Source of the DNA: Rhodospirillum sp.
Lineage (GTDB): Bacteria > Pseudomonadota > Alphaproteobacteria > Dongiales > Dongiaceae
Assembly: GCA_013822765.1 (NCBI GenBank)
Contig: PNKY01000005.1
Location: 186,001 to 250,000, forward strand
DNA length: 64,000 nt
Direction: 5' to 3'
Shown here in pieces: positions 20,419 through 30,062 of the stretch; the stretch's first letter is position 1; each line of letters starts with the position of its first letter. The position numbers and the translations under genes are program-made. Under the pieces are notes generated by a model. That model had not been told where the DNA came from and did not search any database. It saw only the letters and a list, made by a program, of their open reading frames with translations.

Positions 20419-22001
20419 CCGCCATGCCAAAGGTTCTGATTGCGGACGAGCTTTCCCCCGCCGCCGTGCAGGTATTCCGCAACCGCGGCCTCGAGGTCGA
20501 CGAGAAGGTCGGCCTCAAGCCCAAGGAACTGCGCGACATCATCGGCGCGTACGACGGCCTCGCCATCCGTTCCGCCACCAAGGTGACGCCCGAGGTCATT
20601 GCCGTCGCCAAGAATCTCAAGGTGGTGGGCCGCGCCGGCATCGGCATCGACAACATCGACCTCAAGGCCGCGACCGCCGCCGGCATCTGCGTGATGAATA
20701 CGCCGTTCGGCAACTCGATCACCACAGCGGAGCACGCCATCGCCATGATGATGGCACTCGCCCGGCATATCCCGCAGGCCGACCGCACCACCCAGGCCGG
20801 CAAGTGGGAGAAGTCGAAGTTCGTCGGGGTCGAGCTCTACGCCAAGACGCTCGGCCTGATCGGCTGCGGCAACATCGGGTCGATCGTCGCCGACCGCGCC
20901 CAGGGCCTCAAGATGAAGGTGGTCGCCTACGATCCCTTCCTGTCGCCCGACCGCGCGCTCGATCTCGGCGTCGAGAAGGTGGAGCTGGACGAGCTCTACA
21001 CGCGCGCCGATTTCATCTCGCTGCACACGCCGCTGACCGAGCAGACGCGCGGCATGATCAACAAGGGCTCGCTCGCCAAGTGCCGGCCGGGTGTGCGGGT
21101 TATCAATTGCGCGCGTGGCGGGCTGATCGTGGAGGACGATCTGCGTGCGGGGCTGGAAAGCGGCCACGTCGGGGGCGCCGCTCTGGACGTGTTCTCGGAG
21201 GAGCCGGCCACCAGCAACGTGGTGTTCAACCATCCGCATGTGGTGACCACGCCGCATCTCGGCGCCTCGTCGACCGAGGCGCAGCTCAACGTGGCGCTGC
21301 AGGTGGCAGAGCAGATGTCCGACTTTCTGCTGCACGGCGCCGTCACCAACGCGCTCAACATGCCGTCGGTGACGGTGGAGGAAGCGCCGCGCCTGCGGCC
21401 GTACCTCAAGCTCGCCGAGCAGCTCGGCTCCTTCGCCGGGCAGGTGACGGAAGATCCGATCAAGCGCATCGTGGTCGAATATGAGGGGCACGCCGCCTCG
21501 CTCAACATCAAGCCGCTGACCGGGACCATCCTGCAGGCGGTACTGCGCGGCTCGCTCGACAACGTCAACATGGTCAATGCCGCCCACATCGCCAAGGAGC
21601 GCGACATCCAGGTGAGCGAAGTGCGGACCGAGCGCGAGGGCGACTATCACACCCTGATCCGCCTGACCGTGGAGACCGACCGGTTCACCCGCGACATCGC
21701 CGGCACGCTGTTCGCGGAGAAGCGCCCGCGCCTGGTGCAGATCAAGGGCATCAGCGTCGATGCCGAACTCGGGCCCCACATGCTCTACGTCACCAACGAG
21801 GACAAGCCGGGCATGATCGGCAACCTCGGCACCACCTTGGGCGACAACAAGATCAACATCGCGACCTTCGCCCTCGGCCGCTCGGCCCCGGGGCAGGACG
21901 CCATCGCACTGGTCGAGATCGACGGCCCGATCCCAGCCTCGGTGCTGGAAAAGGTGCGCAAGCTGCCCAATGTGCGCCAGGCCAAGGCCCTGGTATTCTG
22001 A
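20415..22001 (+). CDS. serA: D-3-phosphoglycerate dehydrogenase
   Basis: [42 protein letters not shown]-terminal ACT region [37 protein letters not shown] overlap with serC. Confidence 0.97.
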   Translation: MTAMPKVLIADELSPAAVQVFRNRGLEVDEKVGLKPKELRDIIGAYDGLAIRSATKVTPEVIAVAKNLKVVGRAGIGIDNIDLKAATAAGICVMNTPFGNSITTAEHAIAMMMALARHIPQADRTTQAGKWEKSKFVGVELYAKTLGLIGCGNIGSIVADRAQGLKMKVVAYDPFLSPDRALDLGVEKVELDELYTRADFISLHTPLTEQTRGMINKGSLAKCRPGVRVINCARGGLIVEDDLRAGLESGHVGGAALDVFSEEPATSNVVFNHPHVVTTPHLGASSTEAQLNVALQVAEQMSDFLLHGAVTNALNMPSVTVEEAPRLRPYLKLAEQLGSFAGQVTEDPIKRIVVEYEGHAASLNIKPLTGTILQAVLRGSLDNVNMVNAAHIAKERDIQVSEVRTEREGDYHTLIRLTVETDRFTRDIAGTLFAEKRPRLVQIKGISVDAELGPHMLYVTNEDKPGMIGNLGTTLGDNKINIATFALGRSAPGQDAIALVEIDGPIPASVLEKVRKLPNVRQAKALVF

Positions 22002-22005
22002 CGCC

Positions 22006-22812
22006 ATGGCAACCAAGCGAATCCGCCTCAAGTCACTGCCGCCGCTGCCCAAGCGCAGCGAGGAGGAGAACGACCGCCTGGTGAAGGCGCACCAGAAGAA
22101 ACTGGTGCGCATCCAGCAGGCACTGCTTTTCACCGGCGAACGGGCCGTCGTGGTGTTCGAGGGCATGGATGCCGCCGGCAAGGGCGGCACCATCCGCCGG
22201 CTGGCCTGGGCCATGGACCCGCGCTCGCTCAAGGTCTGGCCGATCGGCGCCCCGAACGAAATCGAGGCCAAGCAGCATTACCTGCAGCGCTTCTGGACCC
22301 GCCTGCCGGAGAAGACCCAGATCTCGGTGTTCGACCGGTCCTGGTACGGCCGGGTGCTGGTGGAACGGGTCGAGGGGTTCACGCCCAGGAAGGACTGGCA
22401 GCGGGCCTACCGGGAAATCAACGAGTTCGAGCGCCAGCTGGTCGACAATGGCTTCCGGGTGGTGAAGATCTTTCTCCACATCAGCAAGGAGCAGCAGCGC
22501 GAGGAACTGATCGAGCGGATGCGCGACCCGCTCAAGCGCTGGAAGCTGAGCTTCGACGATTTCCGGAACCGCGCCCGCTGGTCCGACTATGTCAAGGCGA
22601 TCGAGGACATGTTCGACCGCACCAACACCGCGGTCGCGCCGTGGCACGTCGTCGCCTCCGACGACAAGCCCGCGGCGCGGGCGGAGGCGCTCGGCATCCT
22701 GGTCAAGCAGCTGAGCAAAGGGCTCGACCTGTCGCTGCCGCCGCTGGACCGCAAGATCGCCCGCACGGCGCTCAAGATGCTTGGGAAAGATGCGTTAAAA
22801 TCAGAGCGCTAG
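22006..22812 (+). CDS. Polyphosphate kinase 2 family protein
   Basis: VVFEGMDAAGKGGTIRRLAWAMDPR, FDRSWYGRVLVERVEGF, APWHVVASDDK. Confidence 0.92.
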   Translation: MATKRIRLKSLPPLPKRSEEENDRLVKAHQKKLVRIQQALLFTGERAVVVFEGMDAAGKGGTIRRLAWAMDPRSLKVWPIGAPNEIEAKQHYLQRFWTRLPEKTQISVFDRSWYGRVLVERVEGFTPRKDWQRAYREINEFERQLVDNGFRVVKIFLHISKEQQREELIERMRDPLKRWKLSFDDFRNRARWSDYVKAIEDMFDRTNTAVAPWHVVASDDKPAARAEALGILVKQLSKGLDLSLPPLDRKIARTALKMLGKDALKSER

Positions 22813-22933
22813 TCGGCGGACCGGCAGCTCTGTCTCAGGCTCCGCGTGAGCCACCGCGGCTTGACAACCTTGGCAAGCCACGGCATCCCCCTGTAACTCA
22901 TTCTGACAAAATCGACCGCAGGGGACTCGGGCG

Positions 22934-23029
22934 ATGTCTGTGCGTTTTCCGTCAGTGCTGTCGCTGGCAACCATTGCTGCCCTTGTCGCCGGATGGGCCA
23001 TGCGGCCCGCCGGCCCCGGTCCGGCATGA
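22934..23029 (+). CDS. Putative 31-aa hydrophobic small protein
   Basis: MSVRFPSVLSLATIAALVAGWAMRPAGPGPA*; GGGGA upstream; TGA at 23027-23029 overlaps the ATG (23026) of the next gene. Below the ORF-track length cut-off. Confidence 0.5.
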   Translation: MSVRFPSVLSLATIAALVAGWAMRPAGPGPA

Positions 23030-24114
23030 CCGCGCCGAGCCTGCTCGTCCACACCGAGCCGCAATGCCTGGTCCTGCGTGATGCGATCGCGACGCCGTTC
23101 GAGCTGGTCGCGCCGGCGGAGGCGCCTGAGCAGCCGCCGCGCCATCCCAGCTTCAAGGCCTACACACGCGGCTGCCTCTACGAATCCGACGGCGCCCGGG
23201 TCGACCTTTCGGTCCGGATCGGCGGCGTCGGCGGCGACCAATCCGCATCGATCGATCCCGCCATCCTGCCGCCCGAGCAGCGCGGCGGCAGCTGGCTGAC
23301 CGGGCGGGCGCTCTATCTCGGCCCCTGCATGAATCACTACGGCCACTTCATCACCGAGGGCCTGTCACGCTACTGGAAGCAGGATATCGGCCCGGTCGAC
23401 CACGTCGTCGCCTACCCCTTCATGCACAATGGCGGGAGCATTCTGATCGAGGATTTCCACCGCCATCTTGCCGGCCTGCTGGACGTGCCGATTGACCGCA
23501 TGGCGAGCCTGCGCAGCCAGACCGTGTTCGACGAGATCGTGGTGCCCGAGCAGCTGTGGGCCAGCAACGTCCAGGTGAACGCGCACATGCGCACGGTCTA
23601 TGAGCGGATCAGGGCGCCGCACGCCGGACGAAAGTCGAGCGGCCGGCTGTTCCTGTCGCGCGTGGCCTCGAACCGGCTCGGCAACCCGCTGGCGGTGGAA
23701 GAGGCGTTCGCCAGCTTCGGCTTCCGGGTGATCTATCCCGAACGGATCCCGATCGCCGAGCAGCTGGCGCTCTATGCCAATTGCGAGGTGCTGGCCAGCC
23801 TGTCGGGCAGCGGCATGCACAACTGCCTGTTCGCCCGGCCCGGCCTGTTGACCATCGAGGTCGGCGACCGCCGCGCGCGCCGCAACCCGGTGCTGATGCA
23901 GCGCATGGCCAACGAGCTGGCCCAGGTCGAGGCGCACTTCATTCCGTTCGGCGAAGGGACCGAGGCGGACATCGAACCGAAGGTCGTGCGCAAGAGCCTG
24001 CGCAAGATCCTGAGCGAGTTGCCCCGACGCGGGCCGGTAATGATGCTCCGCCTCAGGCGCAGGTTCGGTGGGTTGAAAGCCGGCGGCAAGGCGCGGAAGC
24101 GGGCAAAGGTGTAG
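23026..24114 (+). CDS. Glycosyltransferase family 61 (DUF563) protein
   Basis: ALYLGPCMNHYGHFITEGLSRYW, GRLFLSRVASNRLGNP, LASLSGSGMHNCLFARPGLLTIEV. Confidence 0.85.
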   Translation: MTAPSLLVHTEPQCLVLRDAIATPFELVAPAEAPEQPPRHPSFKAYTRGCLYESDGARVDLSVRIGGVGGDQSASIDPAILPPEQRGGSWLTGRALYLGPCMNHYGHFITEGLSRYWKQDIGPVDHVVAYPFMHNGGSILIEDFHRHLAGLLDVPIDRMASLRSQTVFDEIVVPEQLWASNVQVNAHMRTVYERIRAPHAGRKSSGRLFLSRVASNRLGNPLAVEEAFASFGFRVIYPERIPIAEQLALYANCEVLASLSGSGMHNCLFARPGLLTIEVGDRRARRNPVLMQRMANELAQVEAHFIPFGEGTEADIEPKVVRKSLRKILSELPRRGPVMMLRLRRRFGGLKAGGKARKRAKV

Positions 24115-24132
24115 AGCGCTCGTTCTCTTTGC

Positions 24133-24233
24133 CGTCATGGTCGTGCTTGGCACGACCATCCACGAGTTTCGTTCTGCAAGACTGTGCGGCCGCTGCAAAC
24201 TCGTGGATCCTCGTGCCAAGCACGAGGATGACG
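24133..24233. repeat. Twin-hairpin intergenic element (family B), copy 1, 101 bp
   Basis: CGTCAT - GGTCGTGC/GCACGACC hairpin - ATCCACGAGTTT - 27 nt - AAACTCGTGGAT - CCTCGTGC/GCACGAGG hairpin - ATGACG. Confidence 0.9.
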
Positions 24234-24254
24234 GAGAGTGGGTGTGGGCCGCGG

Positions 24255-25442
24255 CTACGCCGACTTGCGCGGCGGGTCGTAGAACATGCGGTTGGCGGCC
24301 CAGCAGCGGACCATGGAGCGCTCGATCTTGTGCTCCTTTCCGTACCATATCTCGATCCACATCTGGGTGCCCGGCTTCGCGTACTTCGTCGGCACGCGGG
24401 CATAGGCGATATTCTTCTTGAGCGTCGGCGACCAGACGGCCGAGGTGGTGAGGCCGAGCTCCTGCTTGCCCGGCTGGTCGGCATAGAGGAAGGAGCCGGG
24501 CGCGGGCTTGCGGCCCTCGATCTCGATCCCGGTCAGAACGTAACGGCTGAGGCCCTGCTCCTTCTCCTTCTTCAGCGCGCGCTTGCCGACGAAATAGCCC
24601 TGCTTGTTGAGGTTGACGGTCCAGCCAATGCCGAGCTCGTACGGCGACATGCGGTTGCTGGGCCGCAGCGCATGCAGCGCGCCGGAATAATCGGCGTCGA
24701 TCAGGATGAAGCCGGCCTCGATGCGCGAAATCTCCAGCGCGTGGGCGCCGATCGGCGCGATCTTGTGATCGCGGCCGACCTCGAACAGGCGGTCCCACAG
24801 CCAGAGCGCATCCTGCGGCTTGGTCCAGATCTCATACCCAAGGTCGCCGGTGAAGCCCGCCCGGTCGATGCGCAGCCAGCGGCCGTTCAATTCCAGCTCC
24901 AGGATGCCGAAGCGCGGCAGGTGGTCGATGGCGTTGATGCCGAAGGCGCGCAGCACGTCGCGCGACTGCGGGCCCTGCAGCGACAGGCCGGCGAGATCGT
25001 AGGAAATGTCCTCGATATGCACATCGAAGCCGTAGGCCACCTGCTCCAGCCAGTGCAGCTGGTCCTTGGCGGCGTTCAGCAGGAAGTCGTTCTCGCCGAA
25101 GCGGAAGATCGTGCCTTCCTCCACCAGCATGCCGTCGTCCTGGCACCACGAGGTGTAGAAGGCCTGCATCGGCTTGATCTTGGCGAGATCGCGCGTGATC
25201 AGGTGATTGACATACTCGGCGGCCTGCCGGCCGGTGATGCGATACTTGATCAGTGGCGAGACGTCGTAGACCGACGCGCCGTTGCGGATGGCCATGTATT
25301 CCGACTGCACGGATTCGAACGCGGCCGGGGAATAGTGCCCGGTCCAGCGCATCCATTGATTGCCGGTCATGAGCGGCTCGATCCGCTCGTGGAACGGCGT
25401 CCTGCGCAGGAACGGCTTCAGATGCTCGACGTAGGCCGTCAT
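24255..25442 (-). CDS. Aminomethyltransferase family protein (GcvT/DmdA/LigM-like)
   Basis: VYDVSPLIKYRITGRQAAEYVNHLITRDL, LSLQGPQSRDVLRAFG, RAGFTGDLGYEIW, YELGIGWTVNLNKQGYFVGKRAL. ATGA overlap with the upstream gene. Confidence 0.88.
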   Translation of the reverse strand: MTAYVEHLKPFLRRTPFHERIEPLMTGNQWMRWTGHYSPAAFESVQSEYMAIRNGASVYDVSPLIKYRITGRQAAEYVNHLITRDLAKIKPMQAFYTSWCQDDGMLVEEGTIFRFGENDFLLNAAKDQLHWLEQVAYGFDVHIEDISYDLAGLSLQGPQSRDVLRAFGINAIDHLPRFGILELELNGRWLRIDRAGFTGDLGYEIWTKPQDALWLWDRLFEVGRDHKIAPIGAHALEISRIEAGFILIDADYSGALHALRPSNRMSPYELGIGWTVNLNKQGYFVGKRALKKEKEQGLSRYVLTGIEIEGRKPAPGSFLYADQPGKQELGLTTSAVWSPTLKKNIAYARVPTKYAKPGTQMWIEIWYGKEHKIERSMVRCWAANRMFYDPPRKSA

Positions 25443-27019
25443 GCCGCCCCCACGACGCGCCGTTGGGCCCGCGCGTCTTTCAGGATCTCGCGCGCGGCGT
25501 TGTAGCCCGGCGCGCCGGAGATGTTGCCGCCGGGATGCGCGCCGGCGCCGCACAGATATACGCCCGGCACCGGCATGCGGTACTCCTGCGCCTGCCCCGC
25601 GGGCCGCAGGAACAACACCTGGTCGAGGGTGATCTCGCCGTGGTGCCACTGGCCGCCGGTCATGCCGAACTGCGTCTCCAGGTCATGGGGCGTCAGCACT
25701 TCCATGCCCGAAACGCGCTGCTTCAGGCCGGGCGCGACCTCCTCCAGCACGGCGAGGCTGCGTTCGCCGATCTGGTGGCGCGCGTCGTTCACCGAGGTGT
25801 CACGCAGCTTGTACGGGCAATATTGCGCCACAATCGAGGCGACATGCTTGCCAGCCGGGGCGAGCGACGGATCGCTCAGGGTTGGAATGGTCACCTCCAG
25901 AGCCGGGCGGTCGGACACGCGGCCATACTTGGCGCAATCGTAGGCGCGCTCGATATCGTCCGGCTTGGGCGCCACCACGATCCGGCCGCGCGCATTGGCC
26001 AGCGCCTCCGGCAGGCTGTCGAGCGCAAGATGGATCTTGGCCACGCAGCCGTTCATGCGCATGTGGCGGATGCGCGACACGAACATGGTGTCGAGATTGC
26101 GCGGACCGATCAGCTGCAGGGCGGTGCGCTGCGGGTCGGCATTGGAGACGACACGCAGCGCACGGATCTCTTCGCCGGTCGACAGAACGACCCCGGCCGC
26201 CGCATCGTTCTCGATCAGGATGTGGTCGACGGCGGCGCCGGTGCGGATCAAGACGCCTGCCGCCTGCGCCGCCATGCCGAGCGCCTGGGCGACGCTGCCC
26301 ATGCCGCCCTTGGGCAGCAAGAATCCGCCCTGCCCGTTGGCGCCCATGCTGGACAGGCGATAGAGCAGATTGAACACGGTGCTGGGCGAGCGCGGGCCGA
26401 GCGCCAGGCCGAGCACGCCCTCGAAACACAGCACACCCTTCACCGCCTCGTTCTCGAAATAGTCGTTGGCGAGGTCGTTGACGTTCATGGTGAGGATGCG
26501 CGTCAGCTCCAGCATGTCCTTCTTGCCGAGCCGGCGCAGGCTCCAGGCGAACTTGCCAAGATTGAGCTTGGCCTGCCAGTCCATCTTCATGGCATCCGGC
26601 CGCGGCGGCGTGTGCAGCGCATAGGCCGCGAGCGCATCCGCCATGCGCGTGAGGCGCGCCATCGCCGCCGGGTACGCCTCGGCGTCGGTTGGGCTGACCG
26701 AGGCGATGGAATTGGTATCGAAGCTGCGGCCGCCCGGCAGCAGCGAGCGCGTCTCGACGCGTTGCGCCTTGAGGTCGAGGCCATGCCGCGCCAAATCGAG
26801 ATCGCGCGCGATGGCCGGATGCAAGCCGTGCAGCAGGTGCGCGACGCCGGAGACCTTGTAGCCTGGCACGAACTCGCGCGTGACGGCGGCACCGCCGATC
26901 TGCGGCGCGGCTTCCACCACGGTGACCTTGAGGCCCGCCTTCGCCAGATAGGCGGCGGTGACCAAGCCGTTGTGGCCGGCGCCGATGACGATGACGTCGG
27001 TTTGATTCTGGGGGGTCAT
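25439..27019 (-). CDS. NAD(P)/FAD-dependent oxidoreductase (PYROXD2/phytoene-desaturase-like)
   Basis: TDVIVIGAGHNGLVTAAYLAKAGLKVTVVEAAPQIGGAAVT; GVYLCGAGAHPGGNISGAPGYNAAREIL. Confidence 0.9.
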   Translation of the reverse strand: MTPQNQTDVIVIGAGHNGLVTAAYLAKAGLKVTVVEAAPQIGGAAVTREFVPGYKVSGVAHLLHGLHPAIARDLDLARHGLDLKAQRVETRSLLPGGRSFDTNSIASVSPTDAEAYPAAMARLTRMADALAAYALHTPPRPDAMKMDWQAKLNLGKFAWSLRRLGKKDMLELTRILTMNVNDLANDYFENEAVKGVLCFEGVLGLALGPRSPSTVFNLLYRLSSMGANGQGGFLLPKGGMGSVAQALGMAAQAAGVLIRTGAAVDHILIENDAAAGVVLSTGEEIRALRVVSNADPQRTALQLIGPRNLDTMFVSRIRHMRMNGCVAKIHLALDSLPEALANARGRIVVAPKPDDIERAYDCAKYGRVSDRPALEVTIPTLSDPSLAPAGKHVASIVAQYCPYKLRDTSVNDARHQIGERSLAVLEEVAPGLKQRVSGMEVLTPHDLETQFGMTGGQWHHGEITLDQVLFLRPAGQAQEYRMPVPGVYLCGAGAHPGGNISGAPGYNAAREILKDARAQRRVVGAA

Positions 27020-28674
27020 TGCACAACCCCGCGCTTGAAGTCCTTCAGGATCTCGTGCGACGCGTTGGCGCCCGGCGCGCCCATCACGCCGCCACCCGGA
27101 TGGGTGCCGGAGCCGCACATGTAGAAGTTATCGAACGGCCCGCGATACTGTCCCATGCCGGGGAACGGCCGGTTGAACAGCAGCTGGTCGAGGGTCAGCT
27201 CGCCGTGGAAGATGTTGCCCTCGGTCATGCCGACTTCGTTCTCGATGTCCCAGGGCGTGCGACACTGCACGTGCAGCACCAGCTTCTTGAAGCCGGGCGC
27301 ATGCAACTCGATGGTGTCGAGCACATCCTTCTCGTATTGCGCCTTCATCTCCGGCGTCCACGGACCTTCCGCCAGCTGATACGGCACATACTGCACGAAC
27401 ACCGACATGAAGTGCTTGCCCGGCGGGCTCATGGTCGGGTCGACGGTGGTCGGGATCACGCAATCGAGGAACGGCCGCTTGGACCAGCTGCCGTATTTGA
27501 AGTCGTCGAATGCACGCTCGATGTAGTCGAAGTCGCCGCCGATATCGATCGTGCCATAGCAGGACTCCTTTGGAAGGCCGGCGAACTCCGGCAAGCCGTC
27601 GAGCGCGATGTTCAGCTTCCCCGACGAGCCGCGGATCTTGTAGTTCTTGGCATAGCGGTGGATGTCAGGATCGATCGCGTCCAGATCGCCCTTGTCCACC
27701 AGCTTGAGATACGTGCGCTTCGGGTCGGCGTTGCTGACGATCGCCTTGCCGTAGATCTCCTCGCCGGATTTCAGCGCGACGCCGATCGCCTTGCCGTCCT
27801 TGACGATGATCTTCTCAACCTCGGCATTGACGCGGATCTCGACGCCAGCCTCTTCCGCGGCAGAGGCAATCGCCTTGCTGACCGAGCCCATGCCGCCGCG
27901 CGCAAAACCCCAGGCGCCGATCTGCCCGTCGACCTCGCCCATGTAGTGATGCAGCAGCACGTAGGCCGTGCCGGGCGAGTATGGCCCGAGCGCAGTGCCG
28001 ATGATGGAAGATGCAGCGGCGAGGCCCTTCCAGCGCGGCGTCTCGAAATACTGGTCGAGGAAGTCCGCCACCGACATCGACCAGAAGCGGATCATGTCGT
28101 ACATGTTCCGCTCGCCCAGGCGGCCGAACTCGCGGCCGATCTTCAGCAAGCCTTCCAGGTCTTCGCGATGACCCCAGGGATTGATGCGGTTCTGCACGAA
28201 CGGATTGATCTGGGTCGGATCCGGCGGCGTCATCAGCAGCGTGCGCTTGATGAAGCGGCAATAGCGGCTGATCTCCATGGCGTATTCGTCATACGCCTCG
28301 GCATCGCGGATCGAATGACGGCGCAGCGACTCTCGCGTGCGGTCGTGGTCGCTGTAATAGATGATCCCCTCGCCCTCCGGATTGGGCGCGGAGTTGATGT
28401 CATACGGGATGACCTGCAGCCCGTGGCGCGGCAGGTCGAGGAAGCGGAAAATCTCCGGCCGCAACAGCGAGCAGACATAGGAGCAGGTCGAATAGGTGAA
28501 GCCGGGATATTTCTCTTCCGACATGGCGGCGCCGCCGACCTTCTCGCGCCGCTCCAGCACCAGCACCTTCAGCTTGTTCTTGCCGTCCTTCTCGCCGCCC
28601 TTGGCAAGATAGGCCGCGCAGGTGAGGCCGTTGTGGCCGCCGCCGATGATGATCGCGTCATACGTCTGCTGCAT
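27016..28674 (-). CDS. NAD(P)/FAD-dependent oxidoreductase (PYROXD2/phytoene-desaturase-like), paralog of the preceding gene
   Basis: YDAIIIGGGHNGLTCAAYLAKGGEKDGKNKLKVLVLERREKVGGAAMSEE; FYMCGSGTHPGGGVMGAPGANASHEILKDF. Confidence 0.9.
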   Translation of the reverse strand: MQQTYDAIIIGGGHNGLTCAAYLAKGGEKDGKNKLKVLVLERREKVGGAAMSEEKYPGFTYSTCSYVCSLLRPEIFRFLDLPRHGLQVIPYDINSAPNPEGEGIIYYSDHDRTRESLRRHSIRDAEAYDEYAMEISRYCRFIKRTLLMTPPDPTQINPFVQNRINPWGHREDLEGLLKIGREFGRLGERNMYDMIRFWSMSVADFLDQYFETPRWKGLAAASSIIGTALGPYSPGTAYVLLHHYMGEVDGQIGAWGFARGGMGSVSKAIASAAEEAGVEIRVNAEVEKIIVKDGKAIGVALKSGEEIYGKAIVSNADPKRTYLKLVDKGDLDAIDPDIHRYAKNYKIRGSSGKLNIALDGLPEFAGLPKESCYGTIDIGGDFDYIERAFDDFKYGSWSKRPFLDCVIPTTVDPTMSPPGKHFMSVFVQYVPYQLAEGPWTPEMKAQYEKDVLDTIELHAPGFKKLVLHVQCRTPWDIENEVGMTEGNIFHGELTLDQLLFNRPFPGMGQYRGPFDNFYMCGSGTHPGGGVMGAPGANASHEILKDFKRGVVQ

Positions 28675-28919
28675 TCGCCGGGCTCGCGCCTAAAAGGTCA
28701 TGAGAATCGCCGCCGCCGCGTCCGACGCGGAAGCGGGCGCATCCTGCCCAAGGCCTCCGGCGCGGTCAACAAATAATGTACGTCCATTCATCCAACATGC
28801 TATAGGTGGTTGATCTAACGGAAGACCTGACCGAATGGTGATGGGGGTTGCGGCCCCATCGGCCACCCCGTTAAATAGGCCTCCAAACCCAATCCCAACT
28901 GTTGGCATTCAGGGGAAGC

Positions 28920-29918
28920 ATGAGCAAGGCGGAATCGCGGAAGCGCGCGGCGCAACTCTACAAGAAGGCGCTGGTCTGGGACGATCATTCGGGCTTCGAC
29001 CCGCACGGCGGAGCCGATCTCAAGAACCTTGAGATCTGGCGCAGGGCCGGCGTCCACTACCTGTCGGTCAATGTCGGCTACGACGTCGTCGACTGGCAGG
29101 CGACGGTCAAGACCTTGGCGCGCTTCCGCGCCTGGCTGCAGACCCATCCGAAGAAATACGCGCTGGTGCGGACCACCGCCGACATCAGGCGCGCGCGCAA
29201 GGACGGCAAGCTAGCCATCGCCTTCGACCTCGAGGGCATGAACTCGCTGAATGGCGACGTCAACATGGTGAGCCTCTATTACGATCTCGGCGTGCGCCAG
29301 ATGCTGTTTGCCTACAATCTCAACAACCTCGCCGGCGGCGGCTGCCACGACGGCAACGTCGGGCTCACACCGTTCGGACGCGACGTGATCAAGGAGATGA
29401 ACCGCGTCGGCATGGTGGTGGATTGCTCGCACACCGCCTATCGCACCACCATGGAGGCCATGCAGGTTTCGGACGCGCCGGTCATCTTCTCCCATTCCTG
29501 CGCAAAGGCGCTGCGCGACCACGGCCGCAATATCGCCGACGAGCAGATCAAGGCCTGCGCCAAAACCGGCGGGGTGGTCGGCATCACCGGCGTCAGCCTG
29601 TTCCTGGGCGAGAACGACACCACCAGCGAGACCTTCGTCAACCACATCGCCCACGCCGCCGACCTGGTGGGCGCCGAGCATGTCGGCATCTCGCTCGACT
29701 ACGCATTCGACGCGGAGAACGTCGACGGCCTGCTCGACGCGCACAAAGCCTATTGGCCGGACAACGAGGATTACGGCCGCTGGCCCACCTCCTACGTGCC
29801 GCCCAAGCAGCTGATGGAAATCACCGAGATCATGGTGCAGCGCGGCTTCCGCGACCGCGAGATATTGGGCGTGCTCGGCGGCAATTTCATGCGGGTCGCG
29901 AACGAGGTCTGGAAGTAG
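28920..29918 (+). CDS. Membrane dipeptidase (peptidase M19, renal dipeptidase family)
   Basis: ALVWDDHSGFDPHGG, FDLEGMNSL, VGMVVDCSHTAYRTTMEAMQVSDAPVIFSHSCAKAL, EHVGISLDY. Confidence 0.92.
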   Translation: MSKAESRKRAAQLYKKALVWDDHSGFDPHGGADLKNLEIWRRAGVHYLSVNVGYDVVDWQATVKTLARFRAWLQTHPKKYALVRTTADIRRARKDGKLAIAFDLEGMNSLNGDVNMVSLYYDLGVRQMLFAYNLNNLAGGGCHDGNVGLTPFGRDVIKEMNRVGMVVDCSHTAYRTTMEAMQVSDAPVIFSHSCAKALRDHGRNIADEQIKACAKTGGVVGITGVSLFLGENDTTSETFVNHIAHAADLVGAEHVGISLDYAFDAENVDGLLDAHKAYWPDNEDYGRWPTSYVPPKQLMEITEIMVQRGFRDREILGVLGGNFMRVANEVWK

Positions 29919-29941
29919 CGCGCGAACGCCTGACATCTACT

Positions 29942-30042
29942 CGTCATCCCAAGGCTTGCCCTTGGGATCCACGAGTTTGCTGTAGACGCACTGTATTGCC
30001 GAAAGAAACTCGTGGATGGCAAGGCCAAGCCTTGCCATGACG
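29942..30042. repeat. Twin-hairpin intergenic element (family B), copy 2, 101 bp
   Basis: CGTCAT - CCCAAGG/CCTTGGG hairpin - ATCCACGAGTTT - 27 nt - AAACTCGTGGAT - GGCAAGGC/GCCTTGCC hairpin - ATGACG. Confidence 0.9.
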
Positions 30043-30062
30043 GGATAGAGAGCGAGAGTTCC

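Noticed and set aside
20292-22271. 659-aa minus-strand ORF
   Set aside because: Antisense to serA, which has full-length conserved motifs.
25439-28674. Carotenoid (phytoene desaturase) pathway
   Set aside because: Proteins resemble PYROXD2-like members; no phytoene synthase or other crt genes adjacent, so a carotenoid role is not supported.
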